Position numbers and translations under genes: made by a program
Assembly: GCF_900637395.1 (NCBI RefSeq)
Contig: NZ_LR134372.1
Coordinates: 496,001 to 560,000, forward strand
Reading direction: 5' to 3'
Origin: Campylobacter upsaliensis
GTDB lineage: Bacteria; Campylobacterota; Campylobacteria; Campylobacterales; Campylobacteraceae
DNA length: 64,000 bases
Shown here: positions 29,949 to 38,811 of the stretch, one piece after another
Position numbering within the stretch: the first letter of the stretch is position 1
How the letters are laid out: every line of letters begins with the position of its first letter
The notes under the pieces: model-generated
What the model was told of the DNA's origin: nothing
Seen by the model: only the letters and a program-made list of their open reading frames with translations
The model's database searches: none

Positions 29949-31714
29949 TGAAAATAAATATACCAGAGGTTGTAGATCAATTAAAAAATGTCAAGCTTGA
30001 GAATGTGATATTTGAATTAATAGTAAATGCAATGCAAGCAAATGCCACATATATTGAGCTTAAAATTATAGCCCCCAGCTTAGACAATAAAAACATAACT
30101 CCCTATGTAGATAAAATTGAAGTGATTGATAATGGTGATGGTTTTAATGAGGAAAATTTGAAGTCTTTTGGAGAATATCGTAGTAATTATAAAAAATCAT
30201 TAGGCTGTAAGGGTATAGGAAGATTTATATATCTTAAACTTTTTAAAAGCGTAAAGGTTGTAAGTAAAAATAAAGAATTTGATTTTACCTATAATGGTAT
30301 GACGGAGCCTAATGAGCAAGGTTTTTTTGATAAAACTAAAGTGATTTTATCAAATCCAAAAGATAATTTTTCGGTTGATTTTTCTAAGATTAAAAAACAA
30401 ATTAAAGAGCATTTTCTGGCTTATTTTAAGATAGAAAACAAGGATATTAAAATAGATATTTATAGAAACGATGAATGTGTAGATAGTGTTAAGAGTATTG
30501 AAATACCAGATTTTGAAAAGAAAGAATTTAAAATTAAAAATTATTCTTTTAGCATATCATATATTTTTGGGGAAAGTGATTTTAGAAATGAAGGATTTTA
30601 TGTTGCAAATAATAGGGTTGTTATAAAAAATTCAGATTTAAACCAAGAAAGTAAATATAATTTGCCAAAAGAAAAAGATTTAAGAATATTTTATATTTTA
30701 GAATCCGATTTTTTTGATAAAAATGTTAATGATGAAAGAAATGAATTGCAAATTTATCCCAAACGAAAAAATTCGCTTGAATTTGAGGATTTGAGTTGGA
30801 ATGATATACACGATGAATTAGAAAATCAACTCAAAGCAATTTATGTGGAACATAATTTTGATGTAGAAAATACAATTAAAGAAAATAGAAAAAAATCAAT
30901 TAAAGAATCACCTTATCTCGGAGTATATTTTGAAAATAGGAATGAATTAAATGTAAATGATATGTTAGAAAATGCAAAAAAAGAATTTAATGATGATAAG
31001 GATTTTTTAAGAGATGATAATAATAAGGTAAAAACAAATTATGAAGCTAAATTAGCTAAAGTAACACAAACGGAATTGGCTGAATATGTGTTTGATAGGG
31101 ATAAATTAATCCAAAAATTAAAAAACTCTGTTGATAAAGGGAGTGTAGAAGCTGAAATCCATAATTTGTTTATGCCTAAGAAAACATCCGATGATAAGCA
31201 AGATTATAGGAGCAATAATGTTTGGCTATTCGATGATAGGTTTATGTGCTATGATAAAATTTTTAGCGATATGCAGATTAAGGATATTTTTCCAGAGTTA
31301 CACAAGAATATAGAAAGACCTGATTTGTTAAGCATTATTTCTAATACTTATGAAAAAGATAAGATAACTGATATTTTGCTTATAGAATTTAAAAAACCTG
31401 AAGCAAAGAAAGAATATTTTGCATTAGCACACCAACAAATTCTTAGCTATGCTGCAATGATCAATGAAGTTTATTCTCAAAAAAAAGTAAGAATTTGGGC
31501 TTATGGATTTTTAAAATTTAATGATGAGGTTTTGCAAAGTATCATTAGAGACGATTATAATCAAATATATACAAATAGTAATTTTCCAATTTGTTATAAA
31601 TATAATCAGGCTAATAATACGATAGTTAATTTTATGGATTATAGTTCTTTAATTCACGATGCGGAAAATAGAAATCAGTTATTTTTAGATATTTTAAGAG
31701 GAAAATATTTATGA
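29948..31714 (+). CDS. GHKL (Hsp90-like) ATPase with C-terminal PD-(D/E)XK-type motif
   Basis: 588 aa, starting at the ATG at 29948 in the TGATG overlap with mod. N-terminal GHKL fold: N-box FELIVNAMQANA (E23, N27), G1 VIDNGDGF (59-66), G2 GCKGIGRF (86-93), which are ATP and lid motifs of the Hsp90/MutL/MORC class. The middle is a Lys/Asp-rich linker. Near the end, RPD (D459) followed 20 residues later by IEFKK (E480, K482) fits a PD-(D/E)XK nuclease core. Such a protein is not part of standard type III systems. A role as a defence effector or DNA-remodelling partner of the operon is inferred. The gene is visibly more AT-rich than its neighbours. Confidence 0.8.
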   Translation: MKINIPEVVDQLKNVKLENVIFELIVNAMQANATYIELKIIAPSLDNKNITPYVDKIEVIDNGDGFNEENLKSFGEYRSNYKKSLGCKGIGRFIYLKLFKSVKVVSKNKEFDFTYNGMTEPNEQGFFDKTKVILSNPKDNFSVDFSKIKKQIKEHFLAYFKIENKDIKIDIYRNDECVDSVKSIEIPDFEKKEFKIKNYSFSISYIFGESDFRNEGFYVANNRVVIKNSDLNQESKYNLPKEKDLRIFYILESDFFDKNVNDERNELQIYPKRKNSLEFEDLSWNDIHDELENQLKAIYVEHNFDVENTIKENRKKSIKESPYLGVYFENRNELNVNDMLENAKKEFNDDKDFLRDDNNKVKTNYEAKLAKVTQTELAEYVFDRDKLIQKLKNSVDKGSVEAEIHNLFMPKKTSDDKQDYRSNNVWLFDDRFMCYDKIFSDMQIKDIFPELHKNIERPDLLSIISNTYEKDKITDILLIEFKKPEAKKEYFALAHQQILSYAAMINEVYSQKKVRIWAYGFLKFNDEVLQSIIRDDYNQIYTNSNFPICYKYNQANNTIVNFMDYSSLIHDAENRNQLFLDILRGKYL

Positions 31715-32724
31715 CAACTAATATGCCAAATATCTTTCTCTACACCACACAAGATAAAAAAATAAAAGTAGAGCTATATGAGCTTGGGGAGAGTGTATTT
31801 TTAGCCCAAGATTCTATGGCAAAACTTTTTGACACCTCAAAACAAAATATAAGTTTGCATATAAGAAATATCTTGCAGGAAGGGGAATTGCAAGAGGATT
31901 CAGTTGTCAAGGAATACTTGACAACTGCTAGTGATGGCAAATCATACAAAGTGAAATTTTATGCCTTAGAGATGATTTTGGCTGTGGGCTTTCGTGTGCG
32001 TAGTAAAAGGGGAGTGCAGTTTAGAATCTGGGCAAATGAGCATTTAAAAACCTATTTGCAAAAGGGCTTTTTAATAGATAGCGATAGACTTAAAAATCCA
32101 AATGGCAGAAGCGATTACTTTGATGAGCTGTTAGAGCAGATTAGAGATATAAGAGCGAGTGAAAAAAGGTTTTATCAAAAAGTGCGAGAGCTTTTTGCTT
32201 TGAGTGTAGATTATGATTCTAGCGATAAAGCAACGCAAATGTTTTTCGCACAGACGCAAAACAAGCTTTTATACGCTATCACGCACAAAACTGCTGCGGA
32301 GCTGATTTGCGAGAGAGCAAACGCAAAAAAGCTGAATATGGGGCTTACAAGCTGGAAAGGTAGCGTTGTGCGTAAAGGCGATGTGATTGTGGCGAAAAAT
32401 TATCTAAAAAAAGAGGAGCTAGATAGTTTAAATCGTTTGGTTAATGTGTTTTTAGAATCCGCAGAACTTAGAGTGAAAGATAAGCAAACTTTGACTATGG
32501 ACTTTTGGAGACAAAATGTGGATTCTTTGCTGACCTTTCAAGGAATGCAAATTTTAAAAGATAATGGCAGTATCTCTAACGCACAAATGGAGCAAATCGC
32601 TTATAAACAATATGAGTTATTTGCTACACAACGCAAAAAGGAAGCATTGCTAAAGGCAGAACAAGAAGATGAAGAGATATTAGAATCTACCTATAAAACA
32701 CTTAACACGAGAGCAGGAAAATGA
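31711..32724 (+). CDS. RhuM-family protein
   Basis: 337 aa. Matches the RhuM family (named after a Salmonella pathogenicity-island gene): VELYELGESVFLAQDSMAKLFDTSKQNISLHI with a helix-turn-helix-like segment, VVKEYLTTASDGKSYKVKFYALEMILAVGFRVRSKRGVQFR, and ITHKTAAELICERANAKKLNMGLTSWKG, parts of the family core. Biochemical activity is unknown; such genes are often found beside restriction and toxin genes. It overlaps both neighbours by the 4-bp ATGA, so it is translated as part of the operon. Rich in GATTCT/AGAATC words. Confidence 0.85.
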   Translation: MTTNMPNIFLYTTQDKKIKVELYELGESVFLAQDSMAKLFDTSKQNISLHIRNILQEGELQEDSVVKEYLTTASDGKSYKVKFYALEMILAVGFRVRSKRGVQFRIWANEHLKTYLQKGFLIDSDRLKNPNGRSDYFDELLEQIRDIRASEKRFYQKVRELFALSVDYDSSDKATQMFFAQTQNKLLYAITHKTAAELICERANAKKLNMGLTSWKGSVVRKGDVIVAKNYLKKEELDSLNRLVNVFLESAELRVKDKQTLTMDFWRQNVDSLLTFQGMQILKDNGSISNAQMEQIAYKQYELFATQRKKEALLKAEQEDEEILESTYKTLNTRAGK

Positions 32725-35522
32725 CCAAAAAACAATCACTGATTTTAAAGGACATTACAGACAAAAAGATTCAATCTTTCAGCGATCTTTTTGAAAGCCT
32801 TGATTTAATAAGCTTTAATGGCAGTATTAGTCTGCAAGAATATCAAGTAGCGGCATTGCAAAAGGCATTATGTAGTTTAAAACTATATAGAGATGATACA
32901 AAAGAGCTATGCTATGAATACAAACAGGCTTTTAAATACAACGCTATAAAATTAGATTCTAAAAAAGGCTTAGATATAAAAGAGTTTTGCAATATGGCAA
33001 GCTTTTGGATGGCAACAGGCAGTGGCAAAAGTATTGTGATGATAAAGCTTATAAGCCTTATGCAAAAACTTATGAAAAATGGCGAGATAGAATCTAAGCC
33101 CATAATGCTACTTGTGCCAAATGATAAGATTTTAGATCAGTTTAAAACGCATATACAAAGCTTTAATGCGTATCAGCCGATACAAATCACTTGCAAAGAG
33201 ATAAAAGCTTATGATAATCAAAGTTTGCTAGGCTTTGAAAATGTCGTGTTTCTTGGTAGAAGTGATTTGCTAGATATAAAGGAAAATGTCGGCAAAGATT
33301 CTAAGGCTAAAAGACTAAATTATGATGATTTAATGCGTGAAAAGGGCTGGTATATCTTGCTTGATGAAGCACATAAGGGTGATAGCAAAGATTCTATAAG
33401 AAAAAGCTATATAAGAGACTTAGCAAAAGGGCGAGAAAGGCAGGAGTATCCACACGGATTTATCTTTAACTTTTCTGCGACTTTTGATAATGATATAGAG
33501 CTTTTTACTTGTGCTTTTAACTACAATTTAGAGAAGTTTAATAATGATGGCTATGGGAAAAATATCGTGGTGCTAGATAGTAATCTCAAAGCCTTTAAAG
33601 ATTCTAAGGTGGATTCTAGTGATGAAAAACTAGAGCGGATACTAGAGAGTTTTATCCTTTTTGTGGGGATAAAGCAGGAATTAAAAAGCTTAAAAGCAAG
33701 GTTTGAAAACTTGCATTATCATAATCCTTTAATCATCGCTGTGGCGGATAAAGTCAATACCAAAGATGCGGGAATTAAGCTGTATTTTGAAGCGATTATG
33801 AAAATCTTACAAGATTCTAAAGATATAAGCGAGATTGCAAAAAACTTAGCAAAAAAACTAGAATCTAGCAATATATATTTTGCTGAAAAAGAGATGAATA
33901 AAGACTTTTTAGAGCGACTTGCAAAAGTGGATTCTAAAGACTTAAGAGAGCAAATCTTTTATGCTAAAGAGACTTCAAGCCTAGAGTGCTGTAAGATTAA
34001 GGGGAATAATAAAGAGCTTGCCTTTAAAAGTAAAAATGCGACAAAGCCCTTTTTGCTTTTAAATATCGGTAGCATTAAAGAGTGGGAGAAAAGCTATCTT
34101 GATGGGCTAGGCATTGAGAGTGGGGAGGATATGGCAAAGGGGTATTTTGAAGAGCTAAACCACAAAGAATCGCCCATACAAATTATGATGGGAAGCAAGG
34201 TGTTTAGCGAGGGGTGGGATAGTAATCGTGTGAATTTCATTAACTTTATCAATATCGGTAGCAAAAAGGCAAAAAAATATGTCCTACAAACCATAGGGCG
34301 AGGGGTGAGAATTGAGCCTTTTTTAAACAAAAGAAAGCGTTTAAGTGCCTTAAAAGAGAAAATGGACTTTAAGGAGGCTTGTTTAAAATACGCTCCTGCT
34401 TTGGAGACGCTTTTTATAATGGCGAGTGATAATAAGGCGATTAGTAGCATTATCGAGGGTTTAAATGTGGTAATGAGAACAAAGCCCCTTCAAGGCTTTA
34501 AAAAAACAAAAATTTTAAGCCCTCTACCTGTGCCAAAATATAAAAATAAAGCAACCTTACATCAGCAGTATAAAATCTCTGCAAAAGAGGCGGAGGATTT
34601 AAGGGAATTTATGCAAGATTATGATGAAGATGTATTGATGGTAAAGCAGTGTTTATATGAGGGGTTTAAATACTCTACTTTTGAGGAAATTAAGAAATTT
34701 AATGAGGGAGAAAAATCTCAAATTCAAAAATCAGGCGGAAATGAAGATAAATTTGACGCAAAAAGAACACTTAAAATCATCAATGCTAGTTTAAATGCGA
34801 AATTAAAGGAATTTAATAAATTTGAAGATTTAAAAGATGAAGTTAAGCATTATAAAGAAATGCAAACTAATTTTAGCGAGGAGAAAGTAAGGAAAATCAA
34901 TGAGGTGATAAAAAGCGTTGTAAGGGCAAAAAGTGAGGTGGAATTAAAAGAAGATTTTAATAGCGGTAAAATAGATATTGATGAATATACAAGGCAAATT
35001 AAACAAGGATTAAACGAAGTTCAATTTAAAGAAAACTACACCTGTAAGCCCTTGGTGATTTATCATAAAGATGACGGAAAAAGCGAGATTAATTTCGCCA
35101 TTACGCATAAAAGTGAGAGGAAATTTTTACAAGATTTGGAAAAAAATTTGCAAAATGAGGCTTTTTTAAAAGGTTATAAATGGTGTTTTTCAAAACTTGT
35201 GGAAAAAAAAGATGAAATTTATATTCCTTATTTTGATGAAAGGGAGCAAAAAGAAAGGAAATTTTACCTCGATTTTATTTTTTGGCTAAAGAAAAATAAG
35301 TATTTTAAAATCTTTTTCATCGACCCAAAAGGCTTAAATTATGAGGAAAATGCTAAATTTAAAATCAATGCTTTCGAGGAGCTTTTTTTTCAAACTTTAA
35401 CTTATAATAATGAAAAAATCGAAGTTATCTTACACTACTATAATAAAAATGCACAAAGCGATGCCAAGCTTAAAAAATATACAAAATCAAGTGTAAAAGA
35501 GCTTTTTGAGGAAATTTTGTGA
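32721..35522 (+). CDS. Type III-like restriction helicase-nuclease (Res)
   Basis: 933 aa, length of type III Res subunits. Superfamily 2 helicase motifs: MATGSGKS (97-104), LLDEAHKG (213-220), NFSATFD (250-256), [15 protein letters not shown] and [15 protein letters not shown]. The C-terminal nuclease region shows LDFIFWLKK and FIDPKG (about D851, D868-x-K870), a PD-(D/E)XK-like core with Asp instead of the usual Glu. Type III enzymes need Mod for recognition and cut after meeting two inverted sites. The first half is dense in AGATTCTA words and the second half (after about 34.2 kb) has none, suggesting a chimera. The stop overlaps the GTG start of lpxB. Confidence 0.9.
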   Translation: MTKKQSLILKDITDKKIQSFSDLFESLDLISFNGSISLQEYQVAALQKALCSLKLYRDDTKELCYEYKQAFKYNAIKLDSKKGLDIKEFCNMASFWMATGSGKSIVMIKLISLMQKLMKNGEIESKPIMLLVPNDKILDQFKTHIQSFNAYQPIQITCKEIKAYDNQSLLGFENVVFLGRSDLLDIKENVGKDSKAKRLNYDDLMREKGWYILLDEAHKGDSKDSIRKSYIRDLAKGRERQEYPHGFIFNFSATFDNDIELFTCAFNYNLEKFNNDGYGKNIVVLDSNLKAFKDSKVDSSDEKLERILESFILFVGIKQELKSLKARFENLHYHNPLIIAVADKVNTKDAGIKLYFEAIMKILQDSKDISEIAKNLAKKLESSNIYFAEKEMNKDFLERLAKVDSKDLREQIFYAKETSSLECCKIKGNNKELAFKSKNATKPFLLLNIGSIKEWEKSYLDGLGIESGEDMAKGYFEELNHKESPIQIMMGSKVFSEGWDSNRVNFINFINIGSKKAKKYVLQTIGRGVRIEPFLNKRKRLSALKEKMDFKEACLKYAPALETLFIMASDNKAISSIIEGLNVVMRTKPLQGFKKTKILSPLPVPKYKNKATLHQQYKISAKEAEDLREFMQDYDEDVLMVKQCLYEGFKYSTFEEIKKFNEGEKSQIQKSGGNEDKFDAKRTLKIINASLNAKLKEFNKFEDLKDEVKHYKEMQTNFSEEKVRKINEVIKSVVRAKSEVELKEDFNSGKIDIDEYTRQIKQGLNEVQFKENYTCKPLVIYHKDDGKSEINFAITHKSERKFLQDLEKNLQNEAFLKGYKWCFSKLVEKKDEIYIPYFDEREQKERKFYLDFIFWLKKNKYFKIFFIDPKGLNYEENAKFKINAFEELFFQTLTYNNEKIEVILHYYNKNAQSDAKLKKYTKSSVKELFEEIL

Positions 35523-36628
35523 AAAGCTTTATTGTTTGTGCGCTTGAGCCTTCAGCAAATTTACATTTAAAAGAAGTGTTAAGGGCTTATCAAAAAGAGT
35601 ATGGAAAATTTGAACTTTGTGGGATATATGATGAAAATTTATGTAAGGAGCTAAATTTAAGCTCTAAGCCTCTTTATAGCTCACACGAGTTTAGTGCTAT
35701 GGGTTTTGTGGAGGTTTTACCGCTTATTTTTAAGGCTAAAAGGGCGATTAAAGAGCTTGTCAATTTGACTTTAGAAAGGGAAAAGGAGGGCGGAGGCTTT
35801 AATGCTGTGCTTTGCATAGATTCACCCGCCTTTAATATCCCTTTTGCTAAGGCTTTAAAAAAGGCAAATTTAAAAACGAAGAGAATTTATTATATTTTAC
35901 CGCAGGTTTGGGCGTGGAAAAGGGGTCGCATCCCTGTGGTGGAGGAGCATTTTGATGTTTTAGCTTCTATTTTGCCTTTTGATAGGGAATTTTTTACAAA
36001 AAGCATTTATGTGGGGCATCCTTTGCTTGATGAAATTTGCGAATTTAAAGATAACTTTAATATGCAAAAAATCCTCACAAAAAAAGAGGAGGAAAAAACC
36101 ATAGCTTTTTTGCCTGGGTCAAGAAAAAGTGAGATTATAAGATTAATGCCTATTTTTAGGGAGTTAGCTACGCATTTTAAAGGCGAAAAGGTGCTTTGTG
36201 TGCCGCCCTTTAATTTAGAAAAAATGCACCTTTATGGCGATGTGGAGGGCTTTAAAATAGAAAGCAATACGCCAAATTTGCTTAAAAGAGCTGATTTTGC
36301 TTTTATTTGCAGTGGGACGGCGACTTTAGAAGCGGCTTTGGTGGGAACGCCCTTTATTTTAGCCTATAAGGCAAAGGCGATTGACATTTTCATAGCCCGT
36401 CTTTTTGTAAAGCTTAAACACATAGGACTTGCAAATATTTTTTGCGACTTTGCAGGGAAAGAGCCACTAAATCCTGAATTTTTACAAGATGAAGTGAGTG
36501 TGGAAAATCTTTTAAGTGCTTATAATAAATTTGCTTATAAGCCATTTTTTGCTAAAGTGGGCTTTTTAAAAGAGTATTTAGGCTTTGGCAGTGCGAAAAA
36601 TATGGCAAAAATACTTTATGAAATTTAA
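35519..36628 (+). CDS. lpxB: Lipid-A-disaccharide synthase
   Basis: Joins UDP-2,3-diacylglucosamine and lipid X to the lipid A disaccharide. 369 aa, GT19 family: [19 protein letters not shown], the [14 protein letters not shown] motif, [27 protein letters not shown] and [15 protein letters not shown]. The start is GTG at 35519, within the stop of res (GTGA); no strong independent ribosome binding site is visible, so expression may depend on translation of the upstream restriction gene. greA and an LpxH-like gene follow. Confidence 0.94.
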   Translation: MKSFIVCALEPSANLHLKEVLRAYQKEYGKFELCGIYDENLCKELNLSSKPLYSSHEFSAMGFVEVLPLIFKAKRAIKELVNLTLEREKEGGGFNAVLCIDSPAFNIPFAKALKKANLKTKRIYYILPQVWAWKRGRIPVVEEHFDVLASILPFDREFFTKSIYVGHPLLDEICEFKDNFNMQKILTKKEEEKTIAFLPGSRKSEIIRLMPIFRELATHFKGEKVLCVPPFNLEKMHLYGDVEGFKIESNTPNLLKRADFAFICSGTATLEAALVGTPFILAYKAKAIDIFIARLFVKLKHIGLANIFCDFAGKEPLNPEFLQDEVSVENLLSAYNKFAYKPFFAKVGFLKEYLGFGSAKNMAKILYEI

Positions 36629-36639
36629 AGGAAAATAGT

Positions 36640-37125
36640 ATGGAAAAAGAAGCGATGAGTAGCTTTGGCTTTGAAAAATTAAGTGCGGAATTAAAGGACC
36701 TAAAAGATAATCAACGCCCAGCCGTTGTCGTAGAAATCGATGTAGCAAGAAGTCATGGCGACTTAAAAGAAAATGCCGAATACCACGCCGCAAGAGAAAA
36801 ACAAGCTCTTATAGAAAGCCGTATAGCAGAGCTTGGAGGCATACTTTCAAGAGCGCAAGTGATAGACCCCGCAAGTTATCCCCACGATAGTGTGAAATTT
36901 GGCTCAAGTGTTGTCATTATGGACTTAGAAAGCGAAAAAGAGAGTAAATACACCCTTGTAGGCACTTGTGAGAGCGACTTAGAAAAGGGCTATATCTCCA
37001 TAGCTTCGCCACTTGCTAGGGCTATGCTAGGGAAAAAAGAGGGCGATGAATTTAAGGTGCGTTTGCCTAAGGGGGAGAGCGAATTTGAGATTATTAGTAT
37101 AGCTTATGAGCCTTTGAAATTTTGA
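36640..37125 (+). CDS. greA: Transcription elongation factor GreA
   Basis: Rescues backtracked RNA polymerase by stimulating transcript cleavage. 161 aa: N-terminal coiled coil with the acidic tip ([20 protein letters not shown]) and C-terminal FKBP-like domain ([33 protein letters not shown]). It sits between two lipid A genes, 11 bp after lpxB, as I remember for C. jejuni. Confidence 0.96.
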   Translation: MEKEAMSSFGFEKLSAELKDLKDNQRPAVVVEIDVARSHGDLKENAEYHAAREKQALIESRIAELGGILSRAQVIDPASYPHDSVKFGSSVVIMDLESEKESKYTLVGTCESDLEKGYISIASPLARAMLGKKEGDEFKVRLPKGESEFEIISIAYEPLKF

Positions 37126-37844
37126 TGCTTACACTTAAAGAGGGGGCATTTTTTATAGCCGATGCGCACGAAAATGAGGACAGGAGGGGTTTTTGGGATT
37201 TTTTACAAGCCTTAGAAAGGGGCGAAATTCACACGCCCCAGCTTTTTTTAATGGGGGATATTTTTGATCTTTTGGTTTGGGAAGTAAGTGCTAGCCATTC
37301 CTTTGCTATGCCCTATATCGTTTTGCTTGAAAAATTATGCGAAAAAATGGAAATTTATTATTTAGAGGGCAATCACGATTTTAATTTAAGTCGTTTTTTT
37401 CAAAAAGTGCGTGTGATACCCCTGCAAAATCAACCTTTAATTTTGCATACAAGTAAAGGTAAAAATGAGAAATTTTTTTTAGCGCACGGCGATATTTTTT
37501 TAAATCCTTTTTTACAATTTTTACTTAAAAGCTTGAGAAATAGATTTTTACTTCGCTTTTTAAATGTGCTAAATTTCTTAACTTTTTCTAGTATAAGTAA
37601 GCAAATTTTGGCAAGACAAAAGAGAAAAAATCTTTTTTATAAAATTGAAAATTTCAAAAATTTAGCCTATAAAAGATATGAGAAATATCAAGCTAAAGGC
37701 GCTTGGGTGATAGAGGGGCATTATCATCAAAATTTGTTTTTGAAGGAGGAGAGAGTGAAATATTTTAATTTGCCAAGTTTTGCATATAAGAGAAGTTTTT
37801 TTGTAGTAAAATTTTCGCCAGAAGTCAAATTCGAAAAACAATAA
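37125..37844 (+). CDS. Metallophosphoesterase, probable UDP-2,3-diacylglucosamine hydrolase (LpxH-like)
   Basis: 239 aa from the ATG at 37125, which overlaps the greA stop (TGATG); a TTG one codon earlier is an unlikely start. Calcineurin-type metal motifs are in order: IADAHENED, MGDIFDLL, LEGNHDF, LAHGD and EGHYHQN. The fold plus co-location with lpxB supports hydrolysis of UDP-diacylglucosamine to lipid X, the LpxB substrate. Divergent enough from E. coli LpxH that the symbol is left open. Confidence 0.8.
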   Translation: MLTLKEGAFFIADAHENEDRRGFWDFLQALERGEIHTPQLFLMGDIFDLLVWEVSASHSFAMPYIVLLEKLCEKMEIYYLEGNHDFNLSRFFQKVRVIPLQNQPLILHTSKGKNEKFFLAHGDIFLNPFLQFLLKSLRNRFLLRFLNVLNFLTFSSISKQILARQKRKNLFYKIENFKNLAYKRYEKYQAKGAWVIEGHYHQNLFLKEERVKYFNLPSFAYKRSFFVVKFSPEVKFEKQ

Positions 37845-37857
37845 TTGAGAGGTCAAA

Positions 37858-38808
37858 ATGTTTGATGAAAATATTGTGAAAACAGGCTCAAATGAAATGG
37901 AGCTTGTCGATTTCCGTATCTTCAAGCAAGGACACGAGAAAATTTATGAGGGAATTTATGGCGTCAATGTTTCTAAGGTTAAGGAAATTATCAAAATCCC
38001 TAACCTTACAGAATTGCCCGGCGTTCCTGATTATATTGAGGGGATTTTCGACCTTCGTGGTGTGGTGATTCCTGTGGTTAATCTTGCTAAATGGATGCAA
38101 ATTGTTGAGCCAGAAAGTGCTTTGTTAAAGCCTAGGGTTATTATTACGGAGTTTTCTAATATACTTATTGGATTTATAGTTCATGAAGCTAAAAGAATTC
38201 GTCGTATTAATTGGAAAGATATAGAGCCAGCAAGTTTTTCCTCGGGTTCTGGAGCTTTGGATAAGGGAAAAATTACGGGTGTTACGCGCATAGAAAATGA
38301 TGAAGTTTTATTAATACTTGACCTTGAAAGCGTGGTTGAGGATTTGGGAATTTATGCACCTAAGACTGAGCTTGAGATAGGAGAGGCGGAGAAATTTAGC
38401 GGAATTGCACTTATTTTAGATGATAGTATGACAGCTAGAAGGCGTGTAAAAGATATGATGCAACAAATGGGCTTTACTGTGATTGAGGCAAAAGACGGCG
38501 TTGAAGGACTTAATAAACTTGAAGAAATTGCTCAAGTTTATGGAGATAATTTAGCTGACCATCTTAAAATCATCGTTAGCGATGTTGAAATGCCACAAAT
38601 GGACGGCTTCCGTTTTGCCGCACGCGTAAAAGAAGATGAGAGATTTGGAAAAATTCCATTGATATTTAACTCTTCTTTATCTAATGAATTTATGAACGAA
38701 AAAGGCGTAAAAGAAGCCGGCGGAGAGGGTTATTTGGTGAAATTTAATGCAAGTGATTTCTTCTCTGAGGTAACACGCGTTTTGAAGAAAGCACAAGGAG
38801 AGGAGTAA
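37858..38808 (+). CDS. cheV: Chemotaxis coupling protein CheV (CheW-receiver)
   Basis: 316 aa. CheW-like domain (about 10-165, with YGVNVSKVKEIIKIP, VPDYIEGIFDLRGVVIPVVNL) fused to a receiver domain (about 178-310, LILDDSMTARRR, phospho-acceptor in IIVSDVEMPQMDGF near D241). Couples receptors to CheA and probably acts in adaptation, which matters here because CheB lacks a receiver. First gene of cheV-cheA-cheW, each 3 bp apart. Confidence 0.95.
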   Translation: MFDENIVKTGSNEMELVDFRIFKQGHEKIYEGIYGVNVSKVKEIIKIPNLTELPGVPDYIEGIFDLRGVVIPVVNLAKWMQIVEPESALLKPRVIITEFSNILIGFIVHEAKRIRRINWKDIEPASFSSGSGALDKGKITGVTRIENDEVLLILDLESVVEDLGIYAPKTELEIGEAEKFSGIALILDDSMTARRRVKDMMQQMGFTVIEAKDGVEGLNKLEEIAQVYGDNLADHLKIIVSDVEMPQMDGFRFAARVKEDERFGKIPLIFNSSLSNEFMNEKGVKEAGGEGYLVKFNASDFFSEVTRVLKKAQGEE

Positions 38809-38811
38809 GAT

